A stretch of DNA of 33,135 bases from Chthoniobacter sp. (GTDB lineage Bacteria; Verrucomicrobiota; Verrucomicrobiia; Chthoniobacterales; Chthoniobacteraceae): NCBI GenBank assembly GCA_028293645.1, contig JAQGOK010000203.1, positions 1-33,135 on the forward strand, given 5' to 3'. The number at the start of each line of letters is the position of its first letter. Position 1 is the stretch's first letter. The notes under the pieces are model-generated. The model worked only from the letters and a program-made list of their open reading frames with translations. It ran no database searches and was not told the origin of the DNA. A program made the position numbers and the translations under genes. Below, in pieces: positions 1 through 8,267 of this stretch.

Positions 1-184
1 CGCCGAGCACCTTGCGGCGCTCGGCGCTCCTGAAAGGAACAGCTTTCCCCTACTCGCCCGATTCCGGATCGAGCAGGTTCTGCAGGCGCATCTGGTGCTC
101 ACCCATCGCGTGCAGAGCCTTGCACGCCTTCTGAGCTGCAGCTGCTTCGGGCGGTAAATTCAGCGCTGCGGAGAGCGCGAACCG
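1..184. other. Ambiguous open frames at window edge
   Basis: Two short open frames occupy this edge in the same codon register. On the minus strand a frame of about 44 codons ends at a TAG (50-52) and finishes ...MRLQNLLDPESGE; it has no good start and is closed upstream by stops. On the plus strand a frame enters from outside the window and ends at TAA (155-157), finishing ...RLLSCSCFGR. Both have similar third-position GC, so I cannot decide whether either is real. One could be the end of a gene lying mostly outside the window, or a decayed remnant. Confidence 0.2.
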
Positions 185-518
185 TCAGCATTAAACCTCG
201 CTTGAATTTCCATAATCGGACTGACCTCGACGGTCGAGGCATGCGCCGGAAGACGTCGAGGGACATGCGTGGCGCGAAACGAGAAGGCTTGAGGGCCGGT
301 GAATTTCGATATCTTTGGAGATCACTAGGCGGAGGCGACGCCTTCCGAGCCAGAGTGCCTGCTGAAAATGGGCCATCCCGCACAGGGGCGGTGTCAGGGC
401 TTGGACAGGTGTGTCTCGATCGGCGACACGCGAACTGACCATCTGCGCCGGTCCTCCAGAGTAAAAGTGGCTTGGCAGCCTGATTGCTAAATCTGCTGGC
501 ACAACCACACCCGACGTT
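185..518. other. Intergenic region upstream of the ECF sigma factor
   Basis: No convincing gene is seen. The listed ORFs here (99..542 minus, 191..508 minus, 202..438 plus) overlap one another on both strands, are rich in Arg, Ser and Pro, and look like high-GC shadows. The stretch presumably holds the promoter and 5' leader of the sigma factor gene, but I could not identify a -35/-10 pair with confidence. Confidence 0.4.
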
Positions 519-1157
519 ATGCTTTATTCCATCGAGAACCACTCACTTGAAACCAATGCCGCGCCAGCTGCCACGGATGAAGATCTGATGGTCGCGGTCA
601 GCGGCGGCGATCAACATGCGCTGGAGGTGTTGTATCGGCGCCATTACGCCCACCTCAAAGCGATCGTCCTCCGCGTCATCCATGACGACGGGCTCGCCGA
701 CGACCTTTTGCAGGAGATCTTCATGGAGGTCTGGCGCCTCGCGGATCGGTATTCCGCGGAAAAGGGTCTGGCGCTCGGCTGGCTGATCACGCTCTCTCGG
801 CGGAGGGCCATCGATCGGTTGCGGAAGTTGCAGGCTTACGGTCGGGTCGAAGAAAAGCTGCAGAAGGAAGTTCAGCAGGAACCCGAGATGACGCGGCACG
901 ATGTTGAGCACGATCTCGCTCAGAATGATCTCCGCGAAGTTTTGCGGAAAATCATTGCCACCCTGCCCCCGGCGCAGCAACAAGCCGTTGACCTGGCTTT
1001 CTACCAAGGCATGAGCCAGCGCGAGATCGCGGCGCACACCAGCATTCCGTTGGGAACAATCAAGACCCGCTTGGAACTCGGTGTTCGCAAGATCGGCGGT
1101 GCGTTGCGTGAAGTCCTGGGTGAGAGCGCGCCAATCCCGGCCGCATTTGCGAAGTAA
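519..1157 (+). CDS. ECF-type RNA polymerase sigma factor
   Basis: This 212-aa protein is an extracytoplasmic-function sigma-70 family factor, which directs RNA polymerase to a specific promoter set. Region 2 is visible at about residues 35-110: it includes the core-binding helix DDLLQEIFMEVWR and the promoter-melting segment ending AIDRLRK. Region 4 spans about 145-195, with LPPAQQQAVDLAFYQGMSQ followed by the helix-turn-helix PLGTIKTRLELGVRKI. The wording of region 4 resembles SigK-like ECF factors. SigK-type genes usually sit beside an anti-sigma gene (RskA), but no zinc-finger or single-TM anti-sigma is adjacent here; the next gene is a dehydrogenase beyond a strong terminator. The ATG start is the first in frame and lacks a clear Shine-Dalgarno. 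The family assignment is firm; the regulon and the signal are unknown. Confidence 0.93.
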   Translation: MLYSIENHSLETNAAPAATDEDLMVAVSGGDQHALEVLYRRHYAHLKAIVLRVIHDDGLADDLLQEIFMEVWRLADRYSAEKGLALGWLITLSRRRAIDRLRKLQAYGRVEEKLQKEVQQEPEMTRHDVEHDLAQNDLREVLRKIIATLPPAQQQAVDLAFYQGMSQREIAAHTSIPLGTIKTRLELGVRKIGGALREVLGESAPIPAAFAK

Positions 1158-1170
1158 GAGGTCAGCTTTG

Positions 1171-1207
1171 AGCCCGGCGGCATTTACATGCCGCCGGGCT
1201 TCTTACG
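1171..1207 (+). terminator. Rho-independent terminator after the sigma factor gene
   Basis: A perfect 11-bp inverted repeat, AGCCCGGCGGC (1171-1181) and GCCGCCGGGCT (1190-1200), encloses an 8-nt ATTTACAT loop and is followed by TTCTTACG. It lies 13 nt after the sigma factor stop codon. The GC-rich stem with a short T-rich tail fits an intrinsic terminator and separates the sigma gene from the dehydrogenase downstream. Confidence 0.85.
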
Positions 1208-1280
1208 TACAAGGGTCTGGGGTGCTACTCCCTGCCCTGTGTTCGGGGCTCACACCTAGGCACCCGCCACGGCCACGTAG

Positions 1281-2471
1281 ATGTCGCCCGACGTAGAAGC
1301 AGCATACCAACTTCCTATGCTCGCGATGAATTATCGGGGTCCTTTGAGGGTCCGTATCGATGACAAACCGATGCCGGAGATCTTGCATCCGCAGGACGCG
1401 ATCGTTCGGGTCACCCGCTCCTGCATCTGCGGATCCGACCTGCATCTCTACAATGGCTCGGTCCCGGATACGCGGGTTGGAATGACTTTCGGTCACGAGT
1501 TCACCGGCTTTGTGGAGCAGGTGGGTGAAGAAGTGCAAAAGCTCAGGGTTGGCGACCACGTTCTCGTTCCATTCAACATTGCCTGCGGCAAGTGTGTGTT
1601 TTGTGAACAGGAGCTTTACGGCAATTGCCACGAATCGAATCCCGAAGCTACCGCCGTTGGCGGGATCTTCGGCTATTCGCACACTGCCGGTGGGTATGAC
1701 GGCGGCCAGGCGGAGTACGTCCGTGTGCCTTATGCGGACGTCGGCCCGACAGTCATTCCCCAAGGTATGGATCCGGATGATGCGGTCCTGCTGACCGATG
1801 TGGTCCCCACTGGGTATCAAGCTGCGGAGATGGGCGGGATTCAGCCCGGCGATACGGTTGTGGTTTTCGGGGCGGGGCCGGTAGGAATCATGGCCGCCCG
1901 TTGCGCCTGGCTCTTTGGGGCAGGCCGCGTGATCGTGATCGATCACGTGGATTACCGGCTCGAGTTCGTGAAGAACTACGCGCCCTGCGAAGCCTATAAC
2001 TTCAGGTCGCTGGAAGACCCCGTCGTTTTCATCAAACGAACAACGGGCTGGTTGGGTGCTGATGTCTGTATCGATGCAGTGGGAGCAGAAGCTGCGGGGA
2101 GCGCCATGCAAACCTTGCTCGGTCGGAAACTGCTCATGCAGGGAGGTTCAGCCACCGCGCTGCACTGGGCTATCAACTCGGTGAAGAAAGGCGGGATTGT
2201 CTCCATAGTAGGAGTATATGGCCCGATCGATACGTTGGTACCGATTGGCAACGTGGTGAACAAAGGCTTAACCCTTCGGGCGAATCAGGCGTCAGTGAAA
2301 CGGCTGTTGCCCCGACTTATTCAGCATGTCCAGAACGGGGTGCTGAATCCCAAAGCCTTGATCACCCACCGCGTTCCGCTCGAGTATGTTTCCGATGCTT
2401 ACCGGATCTTCTCCGCCAAGTTGGACGGGTGCATCAAGCCGGTGCTGCTGCCACCTTCAGCCAGGTCTTAG
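1281..2471 (+). CDS. Zinc-dependent alcohol dehydrogenase (formaldehyde dehydrogenase-like)
   Basis: This 396-aa medium-chain dehydrogenase oxidises an alcohol or hydrated aldehyde with NAD(P)+. Catalytic zinc ligands are visible as Cys50 in CICGSD and His72-Glu73 in GHEF. The structural zinc lobe is Cys102, 105, 108 and 116 (ACGKCVFCEQELYGNC). The Rossmann nucleotide loop is VVFGAGPVG at about 194-202. The overall pattern, including the long insert after the zinc lobe (GYSHTAGGYDGGQAEYVRVP), matches the glutathione-independent formaldehyde dehydrogenase-like branch; the actual substrate cannot be read from sequence. The family normally starts M-x-A-x-x-Y, so translation may begin at Met13 or Met16 (1317 or 1326) instead of 1281. 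It sits 11 nt ahead of a small membrane-tailed protein, probably in one operon. Confidence 0.9.
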   Translation: MSPDVEAAYQLPMLAMNYRGPLRVRIDDKPMPEILHPQDAIVRVTRSCICGSDLHLYNGSVPDTRVGMTFGHEFTGFVEQVGEEVQKLRVGDHVLVPFNIACGKCVFCEQELYGNCHESNPEATAVGGIFGYSHTAGGYDGGQAEYVRVPYADVGPTVIPQGMDPDDAVLLTDVVPTGYQAAEMGGIQPGDTVVVFGAGPVGIMAARCAWLFGAGRVIVIDHVDYRLEFVKNYAPCEAYNFRSLEDPVVFIKRTTGWLGADVCIDAVGAEAAGSAMQTLLGRKLLMQGGSATALHWAINSVKKGGIVSIVGVYGPIDTLVPIGNVVNKGLTLRANQASVKRLLPRLIQHVQNGVLNPKALITHRVPLEYVSDAYRIFSAKLDGCIKPVLLPPSARS

Positions 2472-2478
2472 AAAGGAG
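2472..2478 (+). promoter_or_regulatory. Strong Shine-Dalgarno (AAAGGAG) for the gene at 2483
   Basis: AAAGGAG lies 4 nt before the ATG at 2483 and immediately after the dehydrogenase stop. It is the clearest ribosome binding site in the window; most other starts here lack one. It decides the start of the following gene in favour of MEQTAID over the longer ORF beginning at 2429. Confidence 0.75.
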
Positions 2479-2482
2479 TCTT

Positions 2483-2968
2483 ATGGAACAAACAGCTATC
2501 GATCCTTCGCAGGTCAAGGGTTGGGGTATCGATGCCGATGTGCGGAATGATCCCACTTACCCGATCAAACGACGCAATAATGGCGAACATGCGGGCTATA
2601 GTTGGGTGCGTCCGTCTCAGCAGCCGATCTCGGTGGAGATTCTCCATTCCAACGAGCGGCCGAATGTGAGCGCGACGTTCGGGACCTCGACTCCGCCGGC
2701 GGGCCTGAGTGGCGTATTCCGTCGCATTGCCTTCCGTTACAGCGAATCCAGTTATGGTCATTGGCTCCCGCTGATGTTGGCAGACCGGATAGGAGTGATG
2801 GAAGGCGTCCTCGGCGACCTAGTACGCGGTCATGTGCCCAACTTCTTCGGCGAGCTGGGGTGGAAGGCGGAGTGGCAACACAACAGGAAGAGCCTGATGG
2901 GCCGTATCCTTTTTGGAGCACTGATGATTGCGGCGCTGACTGGCTATTTCCGTGGGCGCAGGGAGTAG
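2483..2968 (+). CDS. Hypothetical protein with C-terminal membrane segment, dehydrogenase partner
   Basis: This 161-aa protein starts MEQTAIDPSQVKGWGIDADV. Residues 1-135 are soluble and hydrophilic, with Trp/Pro/Asn-rich stretches such as ILHSNERPNVSATFG and YSESSYGHWLPLMLADR. The C-terminus (about 139-156, RILFGALMIAALTGYF) is one hydrophobic helix followed by the charged tail RGRRE, suggesting a tail-anchored cytosolic protein. I do not recognise a named domain. The spacing of 11 nt after the zinc dehydrogenase and the strong ribosome binding site argue for co-transcription and a shared function, perhaps docking the dehydrogenase to the membrane or passing on electrons; that role is inference only. 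It has no cysteine pairs or cofactor motifs. Confidence 0.8.
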   Translation: MEQTAIDPSQVKGWGIDADVRNDPTYPIKRRNNGEHAGYSWVRPSQQPISVEILHSNERPNVSATFGTSTPPAGLSGVFRRIAFRYSESSYGHWLPLMLADRIGVMEGVLGDLVRGHVPNFFGELGWKAEWQHNRKSLMGRILFGALMIAALTGYFRGRRE

Positions 2969-3029
2969 GGTTTCTCCAATTCCAAGCGTGGCGCCTTCGG
3001 CCCCACGTGCGTTACGCATGCAGGTTCCT

Positions 3030-4526
3030 TCACCGTAACTGTGGCGGCACGTTGCCGTAGCTCCAGCTGTTGTCCTTAAAAGGGGGCGCCAGCGGCCGCG
3101 TCGGCAGCGGAGACGGTTTCATCGCGCGCGCGAGGGCGATACCCACATCACGGAATTGGCTTCCCGCGGCGATCTCCAGATTGCTGTACGAGGTGAGCCG
3201 GGTCTCATATCCCCCACCCTGCGCGCCGAAAGCTTCCTCCGTCGGAACATAGCCGACGCAGCCATTTGCCAGCTCGACCGGAAAGGTGATCGGAAATCCG
3301 CTTCCAGCTTTGATCTCCTGCCCATAAGCGCAGAAATACTCCGCGGGATTCGAGACACACACCACTGGCCCAATCTGGATCGCCTGCACCTCGGCGGTGA
3401 TCTTTGGCTCCTTCGCGATGAGGGCATCGAGCAGCACGGTTTCCTTCGCCCACACCCAATCGGGACCGGCCGTCTTCGCGTCCTGAGCTGCAAGCTCGAG
3501 CGCCGCGGCGACCCTCTCCGGCGCTGGCACGCGCCGCGCGATCGTCAACTCCTTGGTGTTTGCGTTGAGCGGCACTTCATTCGTTCGCGTTTGTGACATG
3601 CCGAGCAGCACCTTCACCGCTTCCGCACCAACACGCCCGCCGACGAACTGGCTCCATGCGTCACCGTCGAGGTTCGCGTGCGGATCCAGATTGTCCACCT
3701 GCGTCACATCTCCGGAAGCGCCTTGGAGAAAGATTACGCCCGCTTCCTTCCCGAAATAGCCCTCGATCACCTGCTCCATGTAGTGAATCCAGTTCGCGGA
3801 AATCCAGGGGCCACTTGCCGTCGCGTGGCAGGCAAAATTGATGACACATCCGAGCAGTTTGCCGTCGGGACTCCATACTCCGATCACGCCAACCTGCGGG
3901 TCTGTCGGGCCGGCATAGTCGAGGTTGTCGGGATTGCCCTTGCCCGGGTGCGAAAAGCTCAGGCCGTTCTTCATCCGGACCCGGCGGTTGAAGGCGACCG
4001 TTTGTTCGACGCCGACACCGAACCCCGCCGTCGCCACCGTGCGCGCCGCATCGGCCGCTACGACCGCATCGATCATTGCCTGGCGCACGGTCGCGAGATA
4101 CCTCGGATCCGCGCACGACGACTTTTGGTACGCGAGATCCTTCACCAGTTCGGACGCGTGATCGAACTCGCCCGGCTGCACCATTCCGATCGGTCCGGAC
4201 GAGTGTGAATGCGACGCGCCGATCATCACCGAGGTGATCCCGCAGCCCGCCGCGATGCCGTGGCGGGCTTCCAACACGAGCGCCCGCGGCACCATCAGCG
4301 CATCGAGCCCGACCAGCGCCACCCGCTGCCTGCCATCATCGAAGACCACCGCGCGCACTTTGCAGGGATCGTGAATGCGTTTTGAGAAGGCTTTCCCGTA
4401 ACCACCGGGCACCTCCATGCCAATGTCCGGGGTGATGTCGCGCTCAGCGAAGCCGGCCTTGAATTCCGCACGTCCCAGGAGTGGCCACGCGCAAATGACC
4501 AGGGAGATCAGGGGGAGAACTTTCAT
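3030..4526 (-). CDS. Secreted neutral/alkaline ceramidase-like hydrolase
   Basis: This 498-aa protein has a signal peptide (MKVLPLISLVICAWPLLGRA, cleavage near residue 20), so it is exported. The mature part opens FKAGFAERDITPDIGMEVPGG, the typical start of the neutral/non-lysosomal ceramidase N-terminal domain. Putative zinc ligands are in GASHSHSSGP (His106, His108) and in the later segment INFACHATASG. True neutral ceramidases hydrolyse the amide bond of ceramide and are larger (about 650-750 aa, with a C-terminal Ig-like domain). This shorter protein belongs to the environmental subfamily common in Planctomycetes and Verrucomicrobia, whose substrate is not established. It is divergent from a Tat-exported Gfo/Idh oxidoreductase across a 134-nt gap that must hold both promoters. 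Confidence 0.85.
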   Translation of the reverse strand: MKVLPLISLVICAWPLLGRAEFKAGFAERDITPDIGMEVPGGYGKAFSKRIHDPCKVRAVVFDDGRQRVALVGLDALMVPRALVLEARHGIAAGCGITSVMIGASHSHSSGPIGMVQPGEFDHASELVKDLAYQKSSCADPRYLATVRQAMIDAVVAADAARTVATAGFGVGVEQTVAFNRRVRMKNGLSFSHPGKGNPDNLDYAGPTDPQVGVIGVWSPDGKLLGCVINFACHATASGPWISANWIHYMEQVIEGYFGKEAGVIFLQGASGDVTQVDNLDPHANLDGDAWSQFVGGRVGAEAVKVLLGMSQTRTNEVPLNANTKELTIARRVPAPERVAAALELAAQDAKTAGPDWVWAKETVLLDALIAKEPKITAEVQAIQIGPVVCVSNPAEYFCAYGQEIKAGSGFPITFPVELANGCVGYVPTEEAFGAQGGGYETRLTSYSNLEIAAGSQFRDVGIALARAMKPSPLPTRPLAPPFKDNSWSYGNVPPQLR

Positions 4527-4660
4527 GTGTGCAGATCATGCCGGTGGAACGAAAACACGCGACTCGTTTCCCGCTTCGAGCATGGGACAAGCGCTTCCGA
4601 CTAAACATCGCCCGCGGAAAGGATTGATCCTGGCAACATCCCCAGCGCTTCTCCTTTTCC

Positions 4661-5986
4661 ATGCACACCTCCCGCCGCAATTTTCTCAAAACCTCCGCCG
4701 CCGCTGCAACCGCCCTCAGCTTTCCTGCGATCCTTCGCGCGCAGAATCCGAATTCGCTCCTGCAGATCGCCGTGGTCGGCGCCAACGGACAGGGGTTCTC
4801 GGATCTGACGCAACTCGGCTCGCATGCACGGGTGAAGTTCGCCGGCTTCTGCGACGTGGACACGGCGCGTTTGGACAAGGCGGATGCAAAGTTTCCCGGC
4901 ACTCCTCAGTTTCAGGATTTTCGGGAGATGTTCGCGAAGCTGGGCGATGGCTTTGATGCCGTGCTGGTCGCCACGCCCGATCACATGCACGCCTTCATCG
5001 CCCTCGATGCCATGCGGCGCGGCAAGCATGTGTATTGCGAAAAACCGCTGACCCACACCGTGTGGGAAGCGCGCCAGATGCGGCTGCAAGCGGCGAAGTC
5101 GAAAGTCGTGACGCAGATGGGGAACCAAATCCACTCGGCCAGTGAATATCGCACCGCGGTGCAGCTGATCCGGGACGGTGCGATCGGTAAAATCACGGCC
5201 GTGCATGCGTGGCAAAGCAATGCTGGCAACAACTGCACGCACCTGACCGAGCCTCCCGCACCGGGCACCGCTCCGGCGTCGTTGAATTGGGATGCGTGGC
5301 TCGGCACCGCGCCTGCCCGCGAGTTTGCGCCGGACGTGTATCACCCATTCAAGTGGCGCGACTGGCAGGACTTCGGCGGCGGTACGCTCGGCGACTTCGG
5401 CTGTCACATTCTCGATCCGGTTTTTACTGCCCTGGAGCTTACTGCGCCGCTCTCGGTCCGCGCCGAGAACGCGGGCTTGAACAGCCACACCTGGCCCACG
5501 GCAGAAACCGTGAGCTACGTCTTTCCCGCGACCGCGTGGACGGCAGGCAAGACGCTGCCGCTCACGTGGTACGACGGCGGGCGCAAACCGGATCGCGCCT
5601 TGGCGCAGCTTCCCGAGGGCGAGAAACTCCCCGGCTCCGGGTCGCTGATGATCGGGGAAGGCGGAACGTTGTTGCTGCCGCATGTCGGCAAGCCGCGCCT
5701 CTTTCCCGAAGAGAAATTCGCCGCATTCGAGGTGAAGAAAATACCGGGCGTCAGCCATTACCACGCCTGGGTCGATGCAGTGCTCGCCGGCACCAAAACC
5801 ACCGATGGTTTCGACTACGCCGGCCCCCTCACGGAGACTGTCCAGCTTGGCAATGTCGCGACGCGTTTCCCGGGAGAGACGCTCGAGTGGAACGCCGCGG
5901 ACTTCCGTGTTCCGAACAAGCCGGAAGCCGAGCGCCTCTTGACGAAGGCTTACCGCGAGGGTTGGAAGATCGAACCGGTGGCGTAG
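4661..5986 (+). CDS. Gfo/Idh/MocA family oxidoreductase with Tat signal
   Basis: This 441-aa NAD(P)-dependent sugar-type oxidoreductase carries a twin-arginine signal (SRRNFLK at 4-10, then an Ala-rich hydrophobic stretch to about residue 27), so it should be exported folded with its cofactor. The Rossmann loop is VVGANGQG (38-45) and the family hallmark EKP is at about 127-129 (HVYCEKPLTH). The C-terminal half is the alpha/beta substrate-binding domain. Exported members of this family are expanded in Planctomycetes and Verrucomicrobia and may act on glycans in the periplasm; the substrate is unknown. The ATG follows a pyrimidine tract (CTCCTTTTCC) and not a Shine-Dalgarno. A long antisense ORF (4601..6007 minus) is a shadow. 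Confidence 0.93.
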   Translation: MHTSRRNFLKTSAAAATALSFPAILRAQNPNSLLQIAVVGANGQGFSDLTQLGSHARVKFAGFCDVDTARLDKADAKFPGTPQFQDFREMFAKLGDGFDAVLVATPDHMHAFIALDAMRRGKHVYCEKPLTHTVWEARQMRLQAAKSKVVTQMGNQIHSASEYRTAVQLIRDGAIGKITAVHAWQSNAGNNCTHLTEPPAPGTAPASLNWDAWLGTAPAREFAPDVYHPFKWRDWQDFGGGTLGDFGCHILDPVFTALELTAPLSVRAENAGLNSHTWPTAETVSYVFPATAWTAGKTLPLTWYDGGRKPDRALAQLPEGEKLPGSGSLMIGEGGTLLLPHVGKPRLFPEEKFAAFEVKKIPGVSHYHAWVDAVLAGTKTTDGFDYAGPLTETVQLGNVATRFPGETLEWNAADFRVPNKPEAERLLTKAYREGWKIEPVA

Positions 5987-6034
5987 CGCGCGCGTACCGC
6001 GAATCACCCGCGCTCCGCTGCTGCGTGCAGTCCG

Positions 6035-7006
6035 TCAGTTGTCGGCTTCGTCGAAGGTCGGCTCCCCGCGGATGCGGGCGTTCGCCATTGCGATCACGCC
6101 ATCGGGCTTCAGGTAGCCCAAAGACAACAGCAAAGGTTTCGCGATCTCGACGACTTCACGGACCTTTTCTTTCGGCTGCTTGAGATACTTGCGGACCGAA
6201 GTCGCGTAAATGGATGGTCGTACTTTCGCGATCACCTCCGCCGCGTTTTCAGCCCGAATGAACGTGAGCACTTGCTTCGCGGTTGCGTCGAAATTCTCGC
6301 AGAGGTCCTCGTAGCGAACCTCGAGGTAACGCTCACGGAGCATCGCGCCATACGCGCGGCCGATGGCAACGCTGTTGGACCAATGCAGCGCGTTGTAAAT
6401 GTGGCTGCGCCGCTCGTAGTCGCGTTGATGAAACCGCAATCCACGCCAGGCACAGAGGTGCTCCGTGTTGAAGTAGATCTTCTTCCAGAAAGGTCGGTTC
6501 GGTGCGTGGTGATCGCAGAATGCCACGTCGCGCCCATCGCGGATGAGATGGATGTAGCGCGCTTCCGGAAAGAGGAAGTCGATCACCGGCACGATGTAGC
6601 TGGTCTCGCAAAGCTTCCATCCCCATGGCCCACGTTGATCGGACCCTTCGACATGTCCGGCAAACACTTGCCGGACCAGATCAGGTAGCGCGGGATCGAC
6701 CGTTGCATCAGCCGTCCACAAGCGGCGGTAGTCGGGATAGTGCTGAAGAACGAGATGTTCGACCAACTTGAACACATCCTGTGAATCATTGGATTCATTC
6801 TGATGAGCTCCCATGAAAACACCCGCTTCGCCCATCAGGCGCGCGAGGAGCCGACTGCCCGAATGCGATTTGTTGAAGACGACGATCGGCGGGCCGAGGT
6901 GCTGCAATTCATCGCGGACGCCGGCGAGAAACGAGACACCTTCCGCAGCAAACGGCCGCTTCAGCATGCGTGCCCGCGCCGGAAAGTTTGCTCTGTCCTC
7001 GGGCAT
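6035..7006 (-). CDS. PAPS-dependent sulfotransferase
   Basis: This 323-aa protein is a sulfotransferase-fold enzyme that would transfer sulfate from PAPS to a carbohydrate or lipid. The 5'-phosphosulfate-binding loop is visible as NKSHSGSRLLARL (45-57) and the 3'-phosphate-binding segment as YIHLIRDGRDVAFC (151-164). The C-terminal part contains LEVRYEDLCENF, a further family signature. No signal peptide or membrane segment is seen, so it probably acts in the cytosol on a precursor of a surface molecule. Translation may begin at Met14 (6967) instead of 7006. The gene is divergent from a methyltransferase whose likely start at 7045 leaves only 38 nt between them. The acceptor is unknown. Confidence 0.9.
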   Translation of the reverse strand: MPEDRANFPARARMLKRPFAAEGVSFLAGVRDELQHLGPPIVVFNKSHSGSRLLARLMGEAGVFMGAHQNESNDSQDVFKLVEHLVLQHYPDYRRLWTADATVDPALPDLVRQVFAGHVEGSDQRGPWGWKLCETSYIVPVIDFLFPEARYIHLIRDGRDVAFCDHHAPNRPFWKKIYFNTEHLCAWRGLRFHQRDYERRSHIYNALHWSNSVAIGRAYGAMLRERYLEVRYEDLCENFDATAKQVLTFIRAENAAEVIAKVRPSIYATSVRKYLKQPKEKVREVVEIAKPLLLSLGYLKPDGVIAMANARIRGEPTFDEADN

Positions 7007-7044
7007 GGCGCCATCCTGCGGACCGTAGAAAACCTACGCAGCGG

Positions 7045-7647
7045 ATGCACGACGAAGTTTACCGACAATTTGAGCGGATATGTTCCCGCCGCCGCGCGGG
7101 CGGAGCGGTCCTGGAAATCGGCGCGGTGCCGTCGGCCACAACGCTCCTCGGTTTGCCCTCGCTCAAGCAGGCTACGGAAAGAATCGGCATCAACCTCGAT
7201 CCTCCGACGCAGCACGAGGGGTTCACTATCCTTCAGGCGAACGCGAACCAGATGGGTTGCTTCCCCGACTCCCGGTTCGACACCGTGCTGTGCAATGCAA
7301 CCCTGGAGCACGACAAGTTCTTCTGGAAAACGCTCGCCGAAATCCGTCGCGTGGCGAAGCCCGGCGCTTTGATCGTTTTGGGAGCGCCAGGCTACAGGCA
7401 GTCGCGGCGAGAGAAGTGGGCCAAACGGATCGTCCGGAACCTCCCGTTCATCGGCCGATCAATGGAACGCCAACTCCGGTGGCTCTTCGCCTCCACCCCG
7501 ACGCTGCACGTCCACAACTTCCCCGGTGACTACTATCGTTTCAGTCCGCAGACATTCTGGGAGGTCTTCTTCGAGGGGATGCACGAGATCGAAGTAACCT
7601 CGGTGCTCACTCCGCCGCGGATTATTGGCGCAGGTCGCAAGCGCTGA
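7045..7647 (+). CDS. SAM-dependent methyltransferase (type 11-like)
   Basis: This protein is a class I SAM-dependent methyltransferase. The ORF opens at 6970, but that start would overlap the divergent sulfotransferase, so I prefer the ATG at 7045 (MHDEVYRQFERI), giving 200 aa. Motif I is VLEIGAVPS (22-30), somewhat degenerate compared with the usual GxGxG. The acidic residue binding the ribose is in INLD (about 49-52), and post-motif segments are FDTVLCNATLEHD (78-90) and KPGALIVLGAP (105-115). It is followed after 8 nt by a hexapeptide acyltransferase, so the two are likely co-transcribed. The acceptor is unknown; the context suggests a glycan or lipid-linked sugar. Confidence 0.85.
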   Translation: MHDEVYRQFERICSRRRAGGAVLEIGAVPSATTLLGLPSLKQATERIGINLDPPTQHEGFTILQANANQMGCFPDSRFDTVLCNATLEHDKFFWKTLAEIRRVAKPGALIVLGAPGYRQSRREKWAKRIVRNLPFIGRSMERQLRWLFASTPTLHVHNFPGDYYRFSPQTFWEVFFEGMHEIEVTSVLTPPRIIGAGRKR

Positions 7648-7655
7648 ATCGGCTC

Positions 7656-8228
7656 ATGAGGTCCGACGCATGGAGACTCCTGGCAGACCGGCTGCGCAGC
7701 GTAGGAAGGCGGCTTTCCGGAGCTCGCCGAGACACCCGGCTGGAGAACGAACTGCGCATCGCCCGCCTGCGCCGGAGAGGCGTGCGCATCGGGGAAGGTT
7801 GCATCATCCATACGGATTCCTTCTCAACGGAGCCTTACCTCGTCGAGCTGGGGAACCACGTTGGGATCGCCGGCGGCGCTGTTTTCGTAACTCATGACGG
7901 CTCCGTCTGGCTCGTCCGGCAATCCCGGCCGCAGGTGCAGCACTTCGGTCGAATCGTGGTCGGCGATAACTGCGTGATCGGTCAGAACAGCATCCTTCTG
8001 CCTCATACCACGATCGGTGCGAACTCGATCATCGGCGCGGGCAGCGTGGTCCGCGGCACAATTCCGGAGGACTCGCTGGTGATCGGCAGCCCGGCCCGGG
8101 TGGTCGGGCGGGCCAGCCTGGCCCTGTCATGGCTGGTGCGAAGCCCGGATACCTTTGATTCTCTCCACCTGTCCGACGACGACCGGCGGAGGCTACTCGA
8201 GACGCACTTCGAGATCCGAGCGGAGTGA
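7656..8228 (+). CDS. Hexapeptide-repeat O-acetyl/acyltransferase
   Basis: This 190-aa protein is a left-handed beta-helix acyltransferase. Hexapeptide-type repeats run from about residue 43 to 150: VRIGEGCIIH, VELGNHVGIAGG, IVVGDNCVIGQNSI, TTIGANSIIGAGSVV and SLVIGSPARVVG. The ending (IPEDSLVIGSPARVVG) is the standard closure of the helix domain. The likely catalytic His is in FVTHDG. An Arg-rich N-terminal helix (about 1-40) precedes the helix domain and may help trimer or membrane association. Enzymes of this class acetylate sugars of O-antigens and capsules. It lies 8 nt downstream of the methyltransferase. The specific sugar or acyl group cannot be inferred. Confidence 0.87.
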   Translation: MRSDAWRLLADRLRSVGRRLSGARRDTRLENELRIARLRRRGVRIGEGCIIHTDSFSTEPYLVELGNHVGIAGGAVFVTHDGSVWLVRQSRPQVQHFGRIVVGDNCVIGQNSILLPHTTIGANSIIGAGSVVRGTIPEDSLVIGSPARVVGRASLALSWLVRSPDTFDSLHLSDDDRRRLLETHFEIRAE

Positions 8229-8267
8229 ATTTCGAAGCGTAATGTGGGAGCCCAGCGCTTCGCGCCG

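Noticed and set aside
1203-2111. 302-aa minus-strand ORF
   Set aside because: Antisense to the zinc dehydrogenase with full zinc-ligand motifs.
4601-6007. 468-aa minus-strand ORF
   Set aside because: Antisense to the Tat-signal Gfo/Idh gene, which has convincing motifs; the antisense product is Arg/His-rich and unstructured.
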